Part shown: one piece after another, positions 29,640 to 41,007 of the stretch
Layout of the letters: each line of letters opens with the position of its first letter
Position numbering within the stretch: the stretch's first letter is position 1
Source: JAXLYE01 sp046351595
GTDB lineage: Bacteria > Myxococcota_A > Polyangia > Palsa-1104 > JAEUJZ01
Assembly: GCA_046351595.1 (NCBI GenBank)
Contig: JAXLYE010000002.1
Location: 1,240,001-1,304,000 of the forward strand
DNA: 64,000 nucleotides
Direction of reading: 5' to 3'
Notes under the pieces: generated by a model
Seen by the model: the letters and a program-made list of their open reading frames with translations, nothing else
Database searches by the model: none
Told to the model about the DNA's origin: nothing
Made by a program: the position numbers and the translations under genes

Positions 29640-32600
29640 GGCCCACCACCAGCTCCTGCGCCACCGTGGCGTCGACGTCCGTGCAGAAGCGCCGGAACGC
29701 CGCGTAGTCCGCCTGCGCAATGCGGTGCCGATCGACACGCAGATCGGCCTTCATGGTCAGGGTGCTGCCCGCCGCGCCGCGCTGCTCCGAGACGGTCAGC
29801 GTGAAGCGGCCAAACGGCGACTCGATCGTCCGCGCCACCGGCAGGCGGCGGGCGCGCAGAGGCGGCGGCAGCTGCACCACGACCTCCTCGCGGTTGATGA
29901 ACGGGAAGCCCAGCACCAAATCGTAGCGACGGCTCGACAGGCGCGCATAGCTGCGCAGAAGGTCCGGGTCGCGGCCGAGCGGCTTGAGCACGAGCTCGGC
30001 GCCGCTGTCGCCCTGCGGCTTGCCCCAGCCCGGCACCTCGACCTCGCCGTTAAGGCGCACCGGCTTCTCCAGCTCGCCGATGCCGGGCAGCGCGACGCGC
30101 ACCGCCTTGGCGCCGGGGAAGGTGTCGTTCCACGCCTTCTCGTAGCGCTCCTTCTGCGTGCCCGGCGACTGGTAGTGCTCGCGCCAGCGCGCCGCGGACT
30201 CGCCGGTCACGGTCATGTCGTCCTTGACCTTGGCCGCGCCGCTCGCCGCGAGCTGCACCTCGAGCCGCCGCGTCACCGTCGAGCGATCGGCCGGCAGCAC
30301 CGGCGTGCGCGTGAGGTGCCCCTTGCCCAGGTGCGGCGCCCGCGGGTCGTTGACGAGCAGCACCGGGATGTCCTGGTCCTGCGCCGGCAGCTCCATCGAC
30401 CCCGAGAACTCGGCCGTCCCGTCGAGGTAAAGGTCGAACTTGGGCACATAGACAATCGCGTGGTCGAACAGCGCCAAGGACGCCGGCTCGGACACGACGT
30501 CGCCGTTGCGCCGCGTCCGCGCCAGCACCAGCGTCGAGTCGATGCCGACCTCCTTGAGCATCACCTTGAGCAGCGAGGCCTTGTCCTTGCAGTCGCCGAA
30601 CTTGCGCTGGAAGACCTGGCTGACCTTGTACGGCTTGTAGCCGTGGATCCCGAACTCGAGGCCGACGTAGCGCGTGCGCTTGACGACCTCGTTGTACAGC
30701 GCCTTGATGCGCCCGAGCTCGTCGCTCGGCGGGATGGCCGCGACGGCGGCGCGCGCGGCGCGGCTGATCTCGGCGCTCGGGATGAGCTGCTCGGAAACCA
30801 GGCCGGTGTACCAGACCGCCACGTCCTCCCAGCTCTTGTACGTCGAGACGTGGATGTACGGCGCGATCTCGCTGAAGCCCGGCATGCCCGGCTCGCTGAC
30901 CAGCTTGGGGACCGCGGTCGCGCGGAAGGTGATGACCCGGTCGGCGCCGCGCTTCTCGTCGCTGCGCTGGATGGTGAAGGCGCTGCCGCCGGACGGCTTG
31001 TTGAAGTAGAGCGGCCGCCGCTGAAGGTCCGCTTCGGGCACGACCAGCACGTAGCGGCTGTCCAGGCGCGGCGCCTCCTCCTGCAAGAAGTGCAGGTCGC
31101 CGAAGTAGTCGGCGAGCAGGTTGCGCCGGCCCACGTCCGCCAGCACGTACTCGACGGCGATGACGTCGCCCGGGCGCAGCCCGTCGAAGCGCAGCGTCAG
31201 CGCGTGCACGTCGTAGTAAAGCCCGTACCACGGCTCCGAGACGTTGCTCTCGTCCTCGGCGATGCGCTCCTGGACCTCGCCGGTGGCCTTGTAGATCTTG
31301 GCCGACTTGACCTGCACCGACTGCGTGTCGGGCGTGAAGCGGACCGACAGGTCGTCGTACTCGCGGGCGCCGCGCTCGTCGAGGATCTCGATGACGCGCT
31401 GGTTGAAGACTTCGGACAGGCCGTTCCTATGCACGCGCGTCACCGTCTGATCGAGCAGCACCCGCGCGGCGTCGCCGGCCTTGGCCTTGTCGCGCGGCTG
31501 CTTGAGCAGCTCTGGCACCTCGACGCGGAACTGGCGCTGCAGGTCGTCGCCCGAGCGCGCCTGCGGATCGAGCCACCCGAGGTACTGGCGCAGCCCCGGG
31601 TTCTGCGGCTTGAGCTCGAGCGCGCGCCGGTACGCCTGCACCGCCAGCTCGGCGCGGCCCAGGCGCACGAGCAGCCGCCCGCGCAGCTGGTGCCAGTCCG
31701 GATCGCCGCCGAGCTGCTCGAGCAGGTCGCCGACGAGCGCCAGCGCCGGCTCGAGGCGACCGGCGCCCTCCAGGAGCTCGACGCGCTCGCGCTGCGGCCA
31801 GACGTCGTCCGGGTGCAGCTCGCGGACGCGATCGAGCCAGCGCAGCGCTTCGTCGAGCTCACCGCGCGCGCGGGCGTCTGCCAAGAGCTGCCGCAGCGCC
31901 TCGCTGTCGTCGCGTGAGAGCTCGAGCAGGCGCTTCCACGTCGCCGCCGCCTCGGCCGCGCGGCCCGAGCGCGAGAGCACATCGGCCAGCGCGCGCAGCG
32001 GCCGCAGCGCCGGGTGGCGCGCCTGGACCTCGCGCAAGAGCCGCTCCGCCTCGGCGAGCAGGCCGCGGCTGGCCTGGATCTGGGCGAGCGCGATCTGGGC
32101 CCGGTACAGCCGCGGCTGGAGCCGCGCCGCCTCGCGGAACGCCTCCTCGGCCTGGCGCTGCCGCTGGCCCTCGTCGTAGATGCGGCCGATCTCGAGCAGC
32201 AGGCGGGCCCGCTCGGTGCTGTCGGCGGCGGCGCCGGCGCTCTCGGCCAGCCGGAGCCCGGCCTCGAGCGCGCGGCGCTGGTCGTTGGAATCGGCGGTGA
32301 CCTGGGCCCACAGGCGGTGGCCGCGCAGGCTCGGCATAAGCTGCACCGCCTCGGCCGCGAGCTGCTCGTCCTCGTGCTGCTCGGGGTCGCCGGGCTGGAG
32401 GTGGTGCACGTACAGCGCCAGATCGAGCAGCGCCCCGCTGCGCGCCGTCGCCGCCGGCGAGCCGGGCTTGGTGCCGGCCGGCAGCTTTGGCAGCCGCGCC
32501 CGCAGCGCGTCGTACAGGTGCGCGGGCTTTGGCCCGGAATAGGGCAGGGCGCGCGGCAGCGGCCAGGCCACGGCCGGCGGCGCGGCGCTCGTCGCCAGGC

Positions 32601-33558
32601 CGGGCAGCGGCTTGCCGTCGGGCGCGGTCAGGCGCAGCGTGAAGGCCCAGCGCCCCTCGGTGGCCGAGACCTTGACCAGGATGCGGTTCCAGCCCGCGAG
32701 CAGCACCGCGCCGCCGACCTCCTGATCGAGGTGCAGGGCGCGGTACACGTCGCGATCGATGACCGGCGCGCCGCGGTTGACGAACACCTTGACCGCGCCC
32801 GTCGCGCCCACGCGCAGGGCGACGGGCTGCTGGCGGTCGCTGCGCACGTAGACCGAGGCGTAGGCCGTGCCCTGCGTGTCCGGGCGCAGCCACGCGTCCA
32901 GCGGCACCGTGCCGTCGAGCCCGAGCGCGGCCGGGGGCAGCACCCGCCAGCGCAGCGGCAGCGCCGGGCTCTTGCCCTCGTAGCGCGTCTCGCCCGAGGG
33001 CGCGGCGGTGTCCTGCTCGGGCGCGTAGGCGGCGGCGTGGCCGCGGCGCCCGTCGTTGTCGAACGGGCCGACGATCGCGAAGTCCTGCACCACGCCGAGC
33101 TCGCGGGTCACGGCGGCGGCGGCCTTGAGGTCGCCCTGGTGCAAGAGCATCGCCCGCTGCTGCGCCAGCGCGTAGGCCCGCACCGTCGGTGCTACCGCGG
33201 GGCTCGGGCGCGCGGCCTCGGTTACCAGGCGCAGCACCGCGGCGCGGTCGTCGCACAGCTCCCACAGCTCGCCGAGGCCGAGCAGCGGCACCAGCGCGGC
33301 GGCCGACTGCGGGCGGGCCTGCTCGCTGAGGAAGCGGGCCCGCCGCTGCGCCAGCTCTTCGTCGAAGACCGAGCCGGGGGCCGGGGCCGCGAGCGCGCTC
33401 GCCGAGGCCGCCGTGCCCGCCGCCGCGGCTGCGGGCTCGGGCGTCGGCCCGGCCAGGGTGGTGCGGGGGCTGCCGGCCGCAAGGGCGAGGCAGGCGACAG
33501 CGAGCGGGAACAGGCCCGCCGCGCGGCGGGCTGGTCGAGGGTCGGGGGCTTCTGTCAT
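29632..33558 (-). CDS. TPR protein with DUF3857 and transglutaminase-like domains
   Basis: A 1,308-residue exported protein. It has an N-terminal signal sequence, an Ala-rich linker, and a long TPR-rich region (about 70-640). The DUF3857 domain contains RFTPDTQSVQVKSAKIYK. The transglutaminase-like domain has an apparently complete triad: Cys990 (KFGDCKDKA), His1033 (FDHAIVYV) and Asp1046 (LYLDGT). The fold family includes cysteine proteases and cross-linking enzymes, and the substrate of DUF3857 proteins is unknown. It is translationally coupled to the inactive paralogue, suggesting an active/inactive pair acting in the periplasm. Confidence 0.82.
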   Translation of the reverse strand: MTEAPDPRPARRAAGLFPLAVACLALAAGSPRTTLAGPTPEPAAAAAGTAASASALAAPAPGSVFDEELAQRRARFLSEQARPQSAAALVPLLGLGELWELCDDRAAVLRLVTEAARPSPAVAPTVRAYALAQQRAMLLHQGDLKAAAAVTRELGVVQDFAIVGPFDNDGRRGHAAAYAPEQDTAAPSGETRYEGKSPALPLRWRVLPPAALGLDGTVPLDAWLRPDTQGTAYASVYVRSDRQQPVALRVGATGAVKVFVNRGAPVIDRDVYRALHLDQEVGGAVLLAGWNRILVKVSATEGRWAFTLRLTAPDGKPLPGLATSAAPPAVAWPLPRALPYSGPKPAHLYDALRARLPKLPAGTKPGSPAATARSGALLDLALYVHHLQPGDPEQHEDEQLAAEAVQLMPSLRGHRLWAQVTADSNDQRRALEAGLRLAESAGAAADSTERARLLLEIGRIYDEGQRQRQAEEAFREAARLQPRLYRAQIALAQIQASRGLLAEAERLLREVQARHPALRPLRALADVLSRSGRAAEAAATWKRLLELSRDDSEALRQLLADARARGELDEALRWLDRVRELHPDDVWPQRERVELLEGAGRLEPALALVGDLLEQLGGDPDWHQLRGRLLVRLGRAELAVQAYRRALELKPQNPGLRQYLGWLDPQARSGDDLQRQFRVEVPELLKQPRDKAKAGDAARVLLDQTVTRVHRNGLSEVFNQRVIEILDERGAREYDDLSVRFTPDTQSVQVKSAKIYKATGEVQERIAEDESNVSEPWYGLYYDVHALTLRFDGLRPGDVIAVEYVLADVGRRNLLADYFGDLHFLQEEAPRLDSRYVLVVPEADLQRRPLYFNKPSGGSAFTIQRSDEKRGADRVITFRATAVPKLVSEPGMPGFSEIAPYIHVSTYKSWEDVAVWYTGLVSEQLIPSAEISRAARAAVAAIPPSDELGRIKALYNEVVKRTRYVGLEFGIHGYKPYKVSQVFQRKFGDCKDKASLLKVMLKEVGIDSTLVLARTRRNGDVVSEPASLALFDHAIVYVPKFDLYLDGTAEFSGSMELPAQDQDIPVLLVNDPRAPHLGKGHLTRTPVLPADRSTVTRRLEVQLAASGAAKVKDDMTVTGESAARWREHYQSPGTQKERYEKAWNDTFPGAKAVRVALPGIGELEKPVRLNGEVEVPGWGKPQGDSGAELVLKPLGRDPDLLRSYARLSSRRYDLVLGFPFINREEVVVQLPPPLRARRLPVARTIESPFGRFTLTVSEQRGAAGSTLTMKADLRVDRHRIAQADYAAFRRFCTDVDATVAQELVVGRE

Positions 33559-33688
33559 TTCATCGACGCTGCATGGGCCCGGCAGCGCGGGAGGTGATAA
33601 GGCCAGGCTACCTCAGGCGCTGCAGACAGCACGGGTCTGTGCCCAGGTACTCTCGGGACACCGCGGCTTTTGGCAAGGCAGGGCATGC

Positions 33689-36100
33689 TCAGAAGTCGGC
33701 GGGAGGGGGCTTGGTCGGGGCCGGCGCGGGGACGGGGCCGGCGGGGCGCAGGACCGGGCGGTTGGGCCCGGGGCGGACCCCGCCGACGTTCGGCCCGGGG
33801 CGGACCCCACCGACGGTCGGCTTGGGCGCCGCGGGCCGCGCCGGAGCGCCCGCCGGGCTGGCCTTGGGCGCGCCCAGGTCCGCAGGCCGCTTCGCCGTCG
33901 AGGCGGGGTCCGAGGCCGGAGCGGTCGCAGGGGCCTTCGGCTCGCCCGCCGCCTCGGTGCCGAGCGGCACGACCGGCGCGGTCGGGAACGCCGGGCTCGC
34001 GGGCTCGTCCGCGGCGGGCGGCGCCACCGGCGTCACCGGCGCCGTCGGGAAGCCGGCCCCGGACGGGTCGCCGCCGCCGGGCGCCGCGGGCGGAGCGGCC
34101 GGGCCGGCGGTCGTGGCATCGCGCCCCGCGCCCAGGTCTGAAGGCGCGAGCTCCGCGGCGCCGTCCCCGCCGGTGACGACCAGGGGCGCCACCGGCGTCA
34201 CCGGCGTCGGGGCAAAGAGATCGGACGGCGGCGTCGCGGCGGACGGGCCGGACGGGCCGGACGGGCCAGTCGGGTCGGTCGCCGCCGCGCCGCTCGGGAC
34301 CGCGGCCGGCGGGGGGCCCATCAGGAACACCGGTCGCAGCAGCAGCATGGCCACCACCGCCACCAGCGCGCCGACCAGCGCCGCGAGCAGCAGCGCGCCG
34401 ATCAGCGCCAGCCGGCTCGTCACCAGCATGCCCGGCGGCAGCTTGAGCGGCGGCGTGCGATCCGAGCGGACCCGCTCCTCCGACGACGTCGACGAGCCCT
34501 TGCGCGGTGAGGTGTCGCTGCGCTCGCCGCCCGGCTTGGTGGTGGCGGGCTCGGGCGATCGCCGGCTGGTCGCCTCGGCTGCCTTGTCACGCGGCGTCGG
34601 CGCGGGCCGGGCGGCGCCGCTCGCGGCATCCTCGCGGCCGTCGGTTCGAGCCTCGGTTCGAGCCTCGGGGCGGGCCTCGGTACGGGCCTCGGGTCGGGCG
34701 GCGGGCGCGGCGGCGCTGGCCTCGGGCGCGGGCTCGCCGTGCGGGCGGCCGGGCGCGCGTGAGGCCCGTCCGCTGCGCTCCGACGGCGGGCGGCCCGGCT
34801 CGGCCGCGGGCGCGGCGGCGCTGGCCGTCGCGGGCGCCGCGTCGGTGTCGGCGGCTGGTGGCGCGGTTTCGCCCGGCGGCGGGACGCTGCGGCCCGAGCC
34901 GCCCACCCGCGGCCCGCGCGAGGTCGCCGAAGCCGGCCCGCGCGAGGTCGCCGAAGCCGGCCCGCGTGAGGTCGCCGAAGCCGGCCCGCGCGAGGTCGCC
35001 GAAGCCGGCGCGTCCTTCGACGAAGCAGAGGGGCTGCCCTCGCCCGCCTGCTCGCCGGTCTGCGGCAGCCGGGCGCTGCGCGTGCTCGAGGCGCTGACCG
35101 GCGGGATGGTCGAGCGCAGCGCGGCGCTGGTCTCGAAGATGTTGCGGCGCGAGCGCGCGCTCTCGGGCACCTCGTCGGCGGCGCGGTTCAGCTCCTCGAC
35201 GGGCAGGCGGCCGGCGGCGACGGCCATGGCGACCGACGAGGTGACCACGCGCCGCTTGATCGGCTGGCCGGTGCGCGCCACCGCCTCGATGTCGGCGATG
35301 AGCGCCTCGATCGAGCCGTAGCGCTCCTTGGGGTCGGCGTGCAGGCCGCGCTCGAGCACGCCCTGCATGGCCGGCTTCTCGGCCATCACCGCCGCCCACT
35401 CCTGGCCCTGCTCGAGCGACAAGAGGTGCTTGTACAGCGCCGCCAGCCCGTAGACGTCGGCGCGCACGTCGATCGGCTTGCCCTCGCGGACCTCGGGCGC
35501 GATGAGGTCGACCTCGTTGACCTTGCGCACCGCCTCCAGATAGCTCTGCCGCGGCAGGCTCGCGCCCAGGCCGATGTCGCACAGCTTGGCGCCGTCGGGC
35601 CGCAGGAGCACCGTCTCGAGCCGCAGGTCGCCGTGGCACAGCATCTGGCCGTGCACGTAGCTCAGCACCGACGCCAGCTGCGCGCCGATCTGGCGCACCT
35701 CGGCCAGCGGGAAGCGCTGCTTCTGGCGGAAGGTGACCATGCGGCGCAAGAGCACGCCCTGGCTCAGGCCCGCCTGGATGGCCTCGATGAGCGCCACGGT
35801 CTGCAGCTCCTCGAGGATCTGCACGTCCATCAGCCGCGGCAGGCCCGGGTGCTGCAGGCCCTTCATGCGCTGCAGGTCGCGCACCAGGCGCTCGCGCGCG
35901 CCGGGCTCGGCGACGAGCTCGGGCCGCACCACCTTCACCAGCGAGTCGGGCTCGGGGATGTTGCCCTTCTGCTCGGACTGGTTCTGGGTGCTCTGGTCGC
36001 AGGCGTGGTAGCCGACCCACAGCGAGGTCTCGCCGCTCTTGGCGACCACCTGGTAGCGCCGGGCGATCTGCTCGCCGCGGCGGAACGACGGCGCCGCCAT
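33689..36100 (-). CDS. Degenerate Ser/Thr kinase-like membrane protein
   Basis: An 803-residue protein. Residues 1-270 fold as a kinase: the VAIK-like lysine is kept (LVKVVRPEL), but the Gly loop is absent, HRDLKPEN reads HGDLRLET (Asp kept, Asn lost) and DFG reads DIG. Catalysis is doubtful. A Ser/Thr/Ala/Arg-rich juxtamembrane region holds four GPASATSR repeats. One transmembrane helix (LALIGALLLAALVGALVAV) precedes a Pro/Ala/Gly periplasmic tail with two VGGVRPGPN repeats. The ATG lies 2 bp after the dut stop, so it is probably translated with the pnp-dut operon. Confidence 0.78.
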   Translation of the reverse strand: MAAPSFRRGEQIARRYQVVAKSGETSLWVGYHACDQSTQNQSEQKGNIPEPDSLVKVVRPELVAEPGARERLVRDLQRMKGLQHPGLPRLMDVQILEELQTVALIEAIQAGLSQGVLLRRMVTFRQKQRFPLAEVRQIGAQLASVLSYVHGQMLCHGDLRLETVLLRPDGAKLCDIGLGASLPRQSYLEAVRKVNEVDLIAPEVREGKPIDVRADVYGLAALYKHLLSLEQGQEWAAVMAEKPAMQGVLERGLHADPKERYGSIEALIADIEAVARTGQPIKRRVVTSSVAMAVAAGRLPVEELNRAADEVPESARSRRNIFETSAALRSTIPPVSASSTRSARLPQTGEQAGEGSPSASSKDAPASATSRGPASATSRGPASATSRGPASATSRGPRVGGSGRSVPPPGETAPPAADTDAAPATASAAAPAAEPGRPPSERSGRASRAPGRPHGEPAPEASAAAPAARPEARTEARPEARTEARTDGREDAASGAARPAPTPRDKAAEATSRRSPEPATTKPGGERSDTSPRKGSSTSSEERVRSDRTPPLKLPPGMLVTSRLALIGALLLAALVGALVAVVAMLLLRPVFLMGPPPAAVPSGAAATDPTGPSGPSGPSAATPPSDLFAPTPVTPVAPLVVTGGDGAAELAPSDLGAGRDATTAGPAAPPAAPGGGDPSGAGFPTAPVTPVAPPAADEPASPAFPTAPVVPLGTEAAGEPKAPATAPASDPASTAKRPADLGAPKASPAGAPARPAAPKPTVGGVRPGPNVGGVRPGPNRPVLRPAGPVPAPAPTKPPPADF
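34911..35006 (-). repeat. Four 24-bp direct repeats inside the kinase-like gene
   Basis: Four adjacent 24-bp copies, identical except for one C/T change, encode the octapeptide GPASATSR in the juxtamembrane linker. The near-identity at DNA level points to recent slippage, so copy number may vary between strains. Confidence 0.85.
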
Positions 36101-36102
36101 GC

Positions 36103-36726
36103 CTAGCCTCGTCCGGTGTGGCCGAAGCCGCCGGCCCCGCGCCCGGTCGCTGGCAGCTCCGAGACCTCACACAGGGCCGCGGTCGCCACCGGCGCGATGA
36201 CGAGCTGCGCGATGCGCTCGCCCGGCTGGATGCGGACCGGCTCGGCGCCCAGGTTGATGAGCAGGATCTGCAGCTCGCCGCGGTAGTCGCTGTCGATGGT
36301 GCCGGGGCTGTTGAGCACGGTCAGCCCGTGCTTCAGCGCCCAGCCCGAGCGCGGCCGGACCTGGCCCTCGAAGCCGGCAGGGATCGCCAGCGACAGGCCC
36401 GTCGGCAAGAGCGCCCGGCCGAGCGGCGCCAGCACCACCTCGCTGCCGTCGGGCGGCGCGAAGCACAGGTCGAGACCGGCGGCGCCCGCGGTCTGGTACG
36501 CGGGCAGCTCGGCCGAGGGCCGCAGCCGCTTCACCGCGACGGTCGGGCGCCGGCGCGCGCCGGCTTCCTCTCCGGCGGCAGGCTCACCCTCGGGGGAGGG
36601 CGACGGCTGGCGCGCATCCCGGACAGACGGCGGCTGGTGTGAAGCCGCCGTCTCAGACTCTTGCTTCTTGGCCCCGGGCTCTCGCTCCGGTAGGCCGCTG
36701 CCTGTGGGTCGGTATGCGCGCGCCAA
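36103..36726 (-). CDS. dut: dUTP diphosphatase
   Basis: Hydrolyses dUTP to dUMP, protecting DNA and feeding dTMP synthesis. All five trimeric dUTPase motifs are present: GAAGLDL, RSGWALKHG, GTIDSDYRGEL, GERIAQLVI and the C-terminal GAGGFGHTG. The full frame (207 residues) starts at TTG and carries about 60 extra Glu/Ser/Pro-rich residues. GTG 36534 (VKRLRPSAELPAY) would give the canonical length. It lies 1 bp after the pnp stop and 2 bp before the kinase-like gene, in a tight operon. Confidence 0.93.
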   Translation of the reverse strand: MARAYRPTGSGLPEREPGAKKQESETAASHQPPSVRDARQPSPSPEGEPAAGEEAGARRRPTVAVKRLRPSAELPAYQTAGAAGLDLCFAPPDGSEVVLAPLGRALLPTGLSLAIPAGFEGQVRPRSGWALKHGLTVLNSPGTIDSDYRGELQILLINLGAEPVRIQPGERIAQLVIAPVATAALCEVSELPATGRGAGGFGHTGRG

Positions 36727-36727
36727 G

Positions 36728-38863
<2,136 letters not shown>

Positions 38864-38881
38864 GCTCGTTCTCATTCTTTC

Positions 38882-38964
38882 CGGCGGGGGTCCGCCCCGC
38901 CGCGGTCCCTGCGCGGGTCCATGTCCCCGGTGCAGGGTGTAGCGGCGAGGTCCCTCCCCGCCGC
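38882..38964 (-). promoter_or_regulatory. Three GC-rich stem-loops in the pnp leader
   Basis: Stem 1 (38882-38902) is a perfect 8-bp stem with a 5-nt loop. Stem 2 (38907-38937) pairs CCCTGC with GCAGGG. Stem 3 (38942-38964) has 9 bp with one mismatch and resembles stem 1. In other bacteria the rpsO-pnp leader is cut by RNase III and PNPase represses itself; by analogy these may be the processing site. The rest of the rpsO-pnp gap, up to 39331, shows no gene. Confidence 0.5.
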
Positions 38965-39331
38965 GTGCTTCCCGCTGAACGGCATGCGTCTTGTATCGAT
39001 CGGTCCTAGGGCGATACCGGAGCTCCGCAGCCTCGGCTGCAGGGCACGGACAGCGACGAGCCGGGTTTGCCTCGGGAGGCTGGCTCATCGCTTCAGCAGG
39101 CATCGCCATACGACGGATTGAACAAAGCGCGCCGCGCGGGTGTGGGTTCGACCAGCCGCTGCACCTGCAGCGGGCGGCCAGGTTCCTGCAATCTTGAGAG
39201 CAGCGGCCGCCCCGACTCCTGTCACCCCGCTCTGTCGTCACCGACGAGAGGAGGGCCGGAACCGGGGCCGGGCCGCCGCGGGCTTTACTGCTTCGGGCCT
39301 TCGGGCCGCCGCATCGGGCGGCCGGCCGGGC

Positions 39332-39601
39332 CTACTTGCGGATGCCGAGCGACTCGATGAGCGAGCGGTAGCGCTCCTCGCTCTTGGCGCGCAGGTAGTC
39401 GAGCATGCGCCGACGCTGACCGACCAGCTTCAGCAGCCCGCGCCGCGAGTGGTGGTCCTTCGAGTGCGTCTTGAAGTGCTCGGTCAGGTAGTTGATGCGC
39501 TCCGACAGGATCGCGATCTGGACCTCCGGCGAGCCGGTGTCCGAGGGGTGCTTGGCAAACTTGCCGACGATGTCTTTCTTACGCTGCGTCGCGAGGCTCA
39601 T
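39332..39601 (-). CDS. rpsO: 30S ribosomal protein S15
   Basis: An 89-residue protein of standard length that binds 16S rRNA in the central domain and the B4 bridge. It has the diagnostic GSPEVQIAILSERINYLTEHFKTH split across two helices, with DHHSRRGLLKLVGQRR the rRNA-binding core. It lies between truB and pnp, the conserved order. The start codon is ATG. Confidence 0.98.
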   Translation of the reverse strand: MSLATQRKKDIVGKFAKHPSDTGSPEVQIAILSERINYLTEHFKTHSKDHHSRRGLLKLVGQRRRMLDYLRAKSEERYRSLIESLGIRK

Positions 39602-39729
39602 CGATTCTCCAGGAACTCTTCAGTACAGACGTAGTTTTGAGCTGTTTTGCCGCGTTTTGTCTTGAAGTGTCAACAATTACTGACCATTGGCCGTCGGGGA
39701 CCGTCGTTGTCGGGGGCGGTGCGCGCGGC

Positions 39730-40836
39730 TCAGGTTGCCGCGGGCTGCCTCGGCTGATCGGGGGACGTCCCGCCGTCCGCGCCTGGGTCCGCGCCCGGAC
39801 CCGGGTCGCCGTTGAAGCCGCGCCCGATCTGCCAGGACGAAGGGCCGGGCGAAGGGCCGGCGCTGTCGCCGCCCGGCGCGCGCTCCAGCACCGCCACCAG
39901 GCCGCCCTGCGGATCGAGCACCGCGACCGGAGCGGCCGGGGCCTGGGCCCGCGCCTCTTCGAGCCGGTCGGACAAGGCGGCGAGCTCGGTGCGCAGCCCC
40001 TGGCGCAGCCGCCGCGCCGACTCGGCGTCGACGTGCAGCACCGGTAGGTGGGCGATGGCTGCGGCCAGGCCCGCGAGCTGCGCCGGTCCGACCCTCCCGG
40101 CGACAAGCTCCGCCAGCGCGACCGCCCGCTCGACGGTGAAGGCGCCGACGCGCAGGCGCCGCAGCGCGGTCAGGTGGGCGCCGACGCCGAGCCGCTCGCC
40201 GACGTCGCGGGCCAGCGAGCGGATGTACGTGCCCTTGCCGCAGCGCACGGTGAAGGTCATCTCGGGCAGCACCGCCGCGCCGGCCTCGGCGTCCGCGTCC
40301 GCGAGCTCCGGGCAGAGGCGCAGCGCGTCGAGGGTGATGCCGTCGATGCGCACCGGCCGCTCCTTGGCCGCGGCCTGGCTCGCCACCTCGGCCTCGAGCT
40401 CGGCGTCCGCCTGATCGCGCGCCCGCCGCGCCCGGTCGTACAGCCGCTCGCCGTCGACCTTGAGCGCCGAGAAGGCCGGCGGCCGCTGGCGCACCAGGCC
40501 GACCTGACCCGCGAAGGCGGCGGCCACGGAGTCGCGGTCGAGCGCCCGCAGCGCCGCGGCCGGCGCCCGCGCCACCACCCGCGAGCCCGGCGCCGCGTCG
40601 TCGGTGTCGGTGGTGACGCCGAGGCACGCCGTGGCACGGTACTCCTTGTCCGCGTCCATCAGGTAGGGCACAAGCTTGGTCGCCTCGCCGACGCACAGGA
40701 CCAGCACGCCGGTGGCCAGCGGGTCGAGCGTGCCGGCGTGCCCGATGCGCCGCACCCCGAGCGCCCGGCGCGCCCGTGCCACCACGTCGAACGACGTGAC
40801 TCCCTCCGGCTTGTCGACGACCAGGACGCCGTGCAT
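39730..40836 (-). CDS. truB: tRNA pseudouridine(55) synthase
   Basis: Isomerises U55 in the T-loop of tRNAs. Starting at ATG 40836, as MHGVLVVDKPEGVTS, the protein has 368 residues; a GTG three codons earlier is possible. The catalytic Asp is in GHAGTLDPLATG (38th residue). KEYRATACLGVTTDTDD and RCGKGTYIRSLARDVGERLG are conserved TruB blocks. It is about 50 residues longer than E. coli TruB, owing to a Gly/Pro-rich tail and small insertions. The usual upstream infB and rbfA genes are absent here. Confidence 0.94.
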   Translation of the reverse strand: MHGVLVVDKPEGVTSFDVVARARRALGVRRIGHAGTLDPLATGVLVLCVGEATKLVPYLMDADKEYRATACLGVTTDTDDAAPGSRVVARAPAAALRALDRDSVAAAFAGQVGLVRQRPPAFSALKVDGERLYDRARRARDQADAELEAEVASQAAAKERPVRIDGITLDALRLCPELADADAEAGAAVLPEMTFTVRCGKGTYIRSLARDVGERLGVGAHLTALRRLRVGAFTVERAVALAELVAGRVGPAQLAGLAAAIAHLPVLHVDAESARRLRQGLRTELAALSDRLEEARAQAPAAPVAVLDPQGGLVAVLERAPGGDSAGPSPGPSSWQIGRGFNGDPGPGADPGADGGTSPDQPRQPAAT

Positions 40837-40843
40837 GGGCGCC

Positions 40844-40849
40844 ACTCTA
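40844..40849 (-). promoter_or_regulatory. -10-like hexamer for truB
   Basis: On the minus strand, TAGAGT begins 13 nt before ATG 40836. It overlaps the alternative GTG start, which is why ATG 40836 is preferred. Confidence 0.35.
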
Positions 40850-41007
40850 CACGATGTCGCGCTCGGGCCGGCGGGACACCTTGTTACTCGCGCTCCACCC
40901 AGCTGCGGTCGACCGATGGCACGGCCACGGCGAGACTCGCGCTCCCGGCGGACGGACCCGGCGAGCTTGAAGGTCCGTGAGGAATCGGCCCTGCGTACCT
41001 CGCGCGG

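Noticed and set aside
39130..39160. tRNA-like T-loop (GGGTTCGACC) in the rpsO-pnp gap
   Set aside because: The T-arm does not close, and no anticodon or D arm can be folded around it.
38876..39241. N-terminal extension of PNPase by about 120 residues
   Set aside because: The extension is Arg/Pro/Gly-rich, spans strong hairpins and is absent from PNPases. The internal ATG gives the normal 711-residue length.
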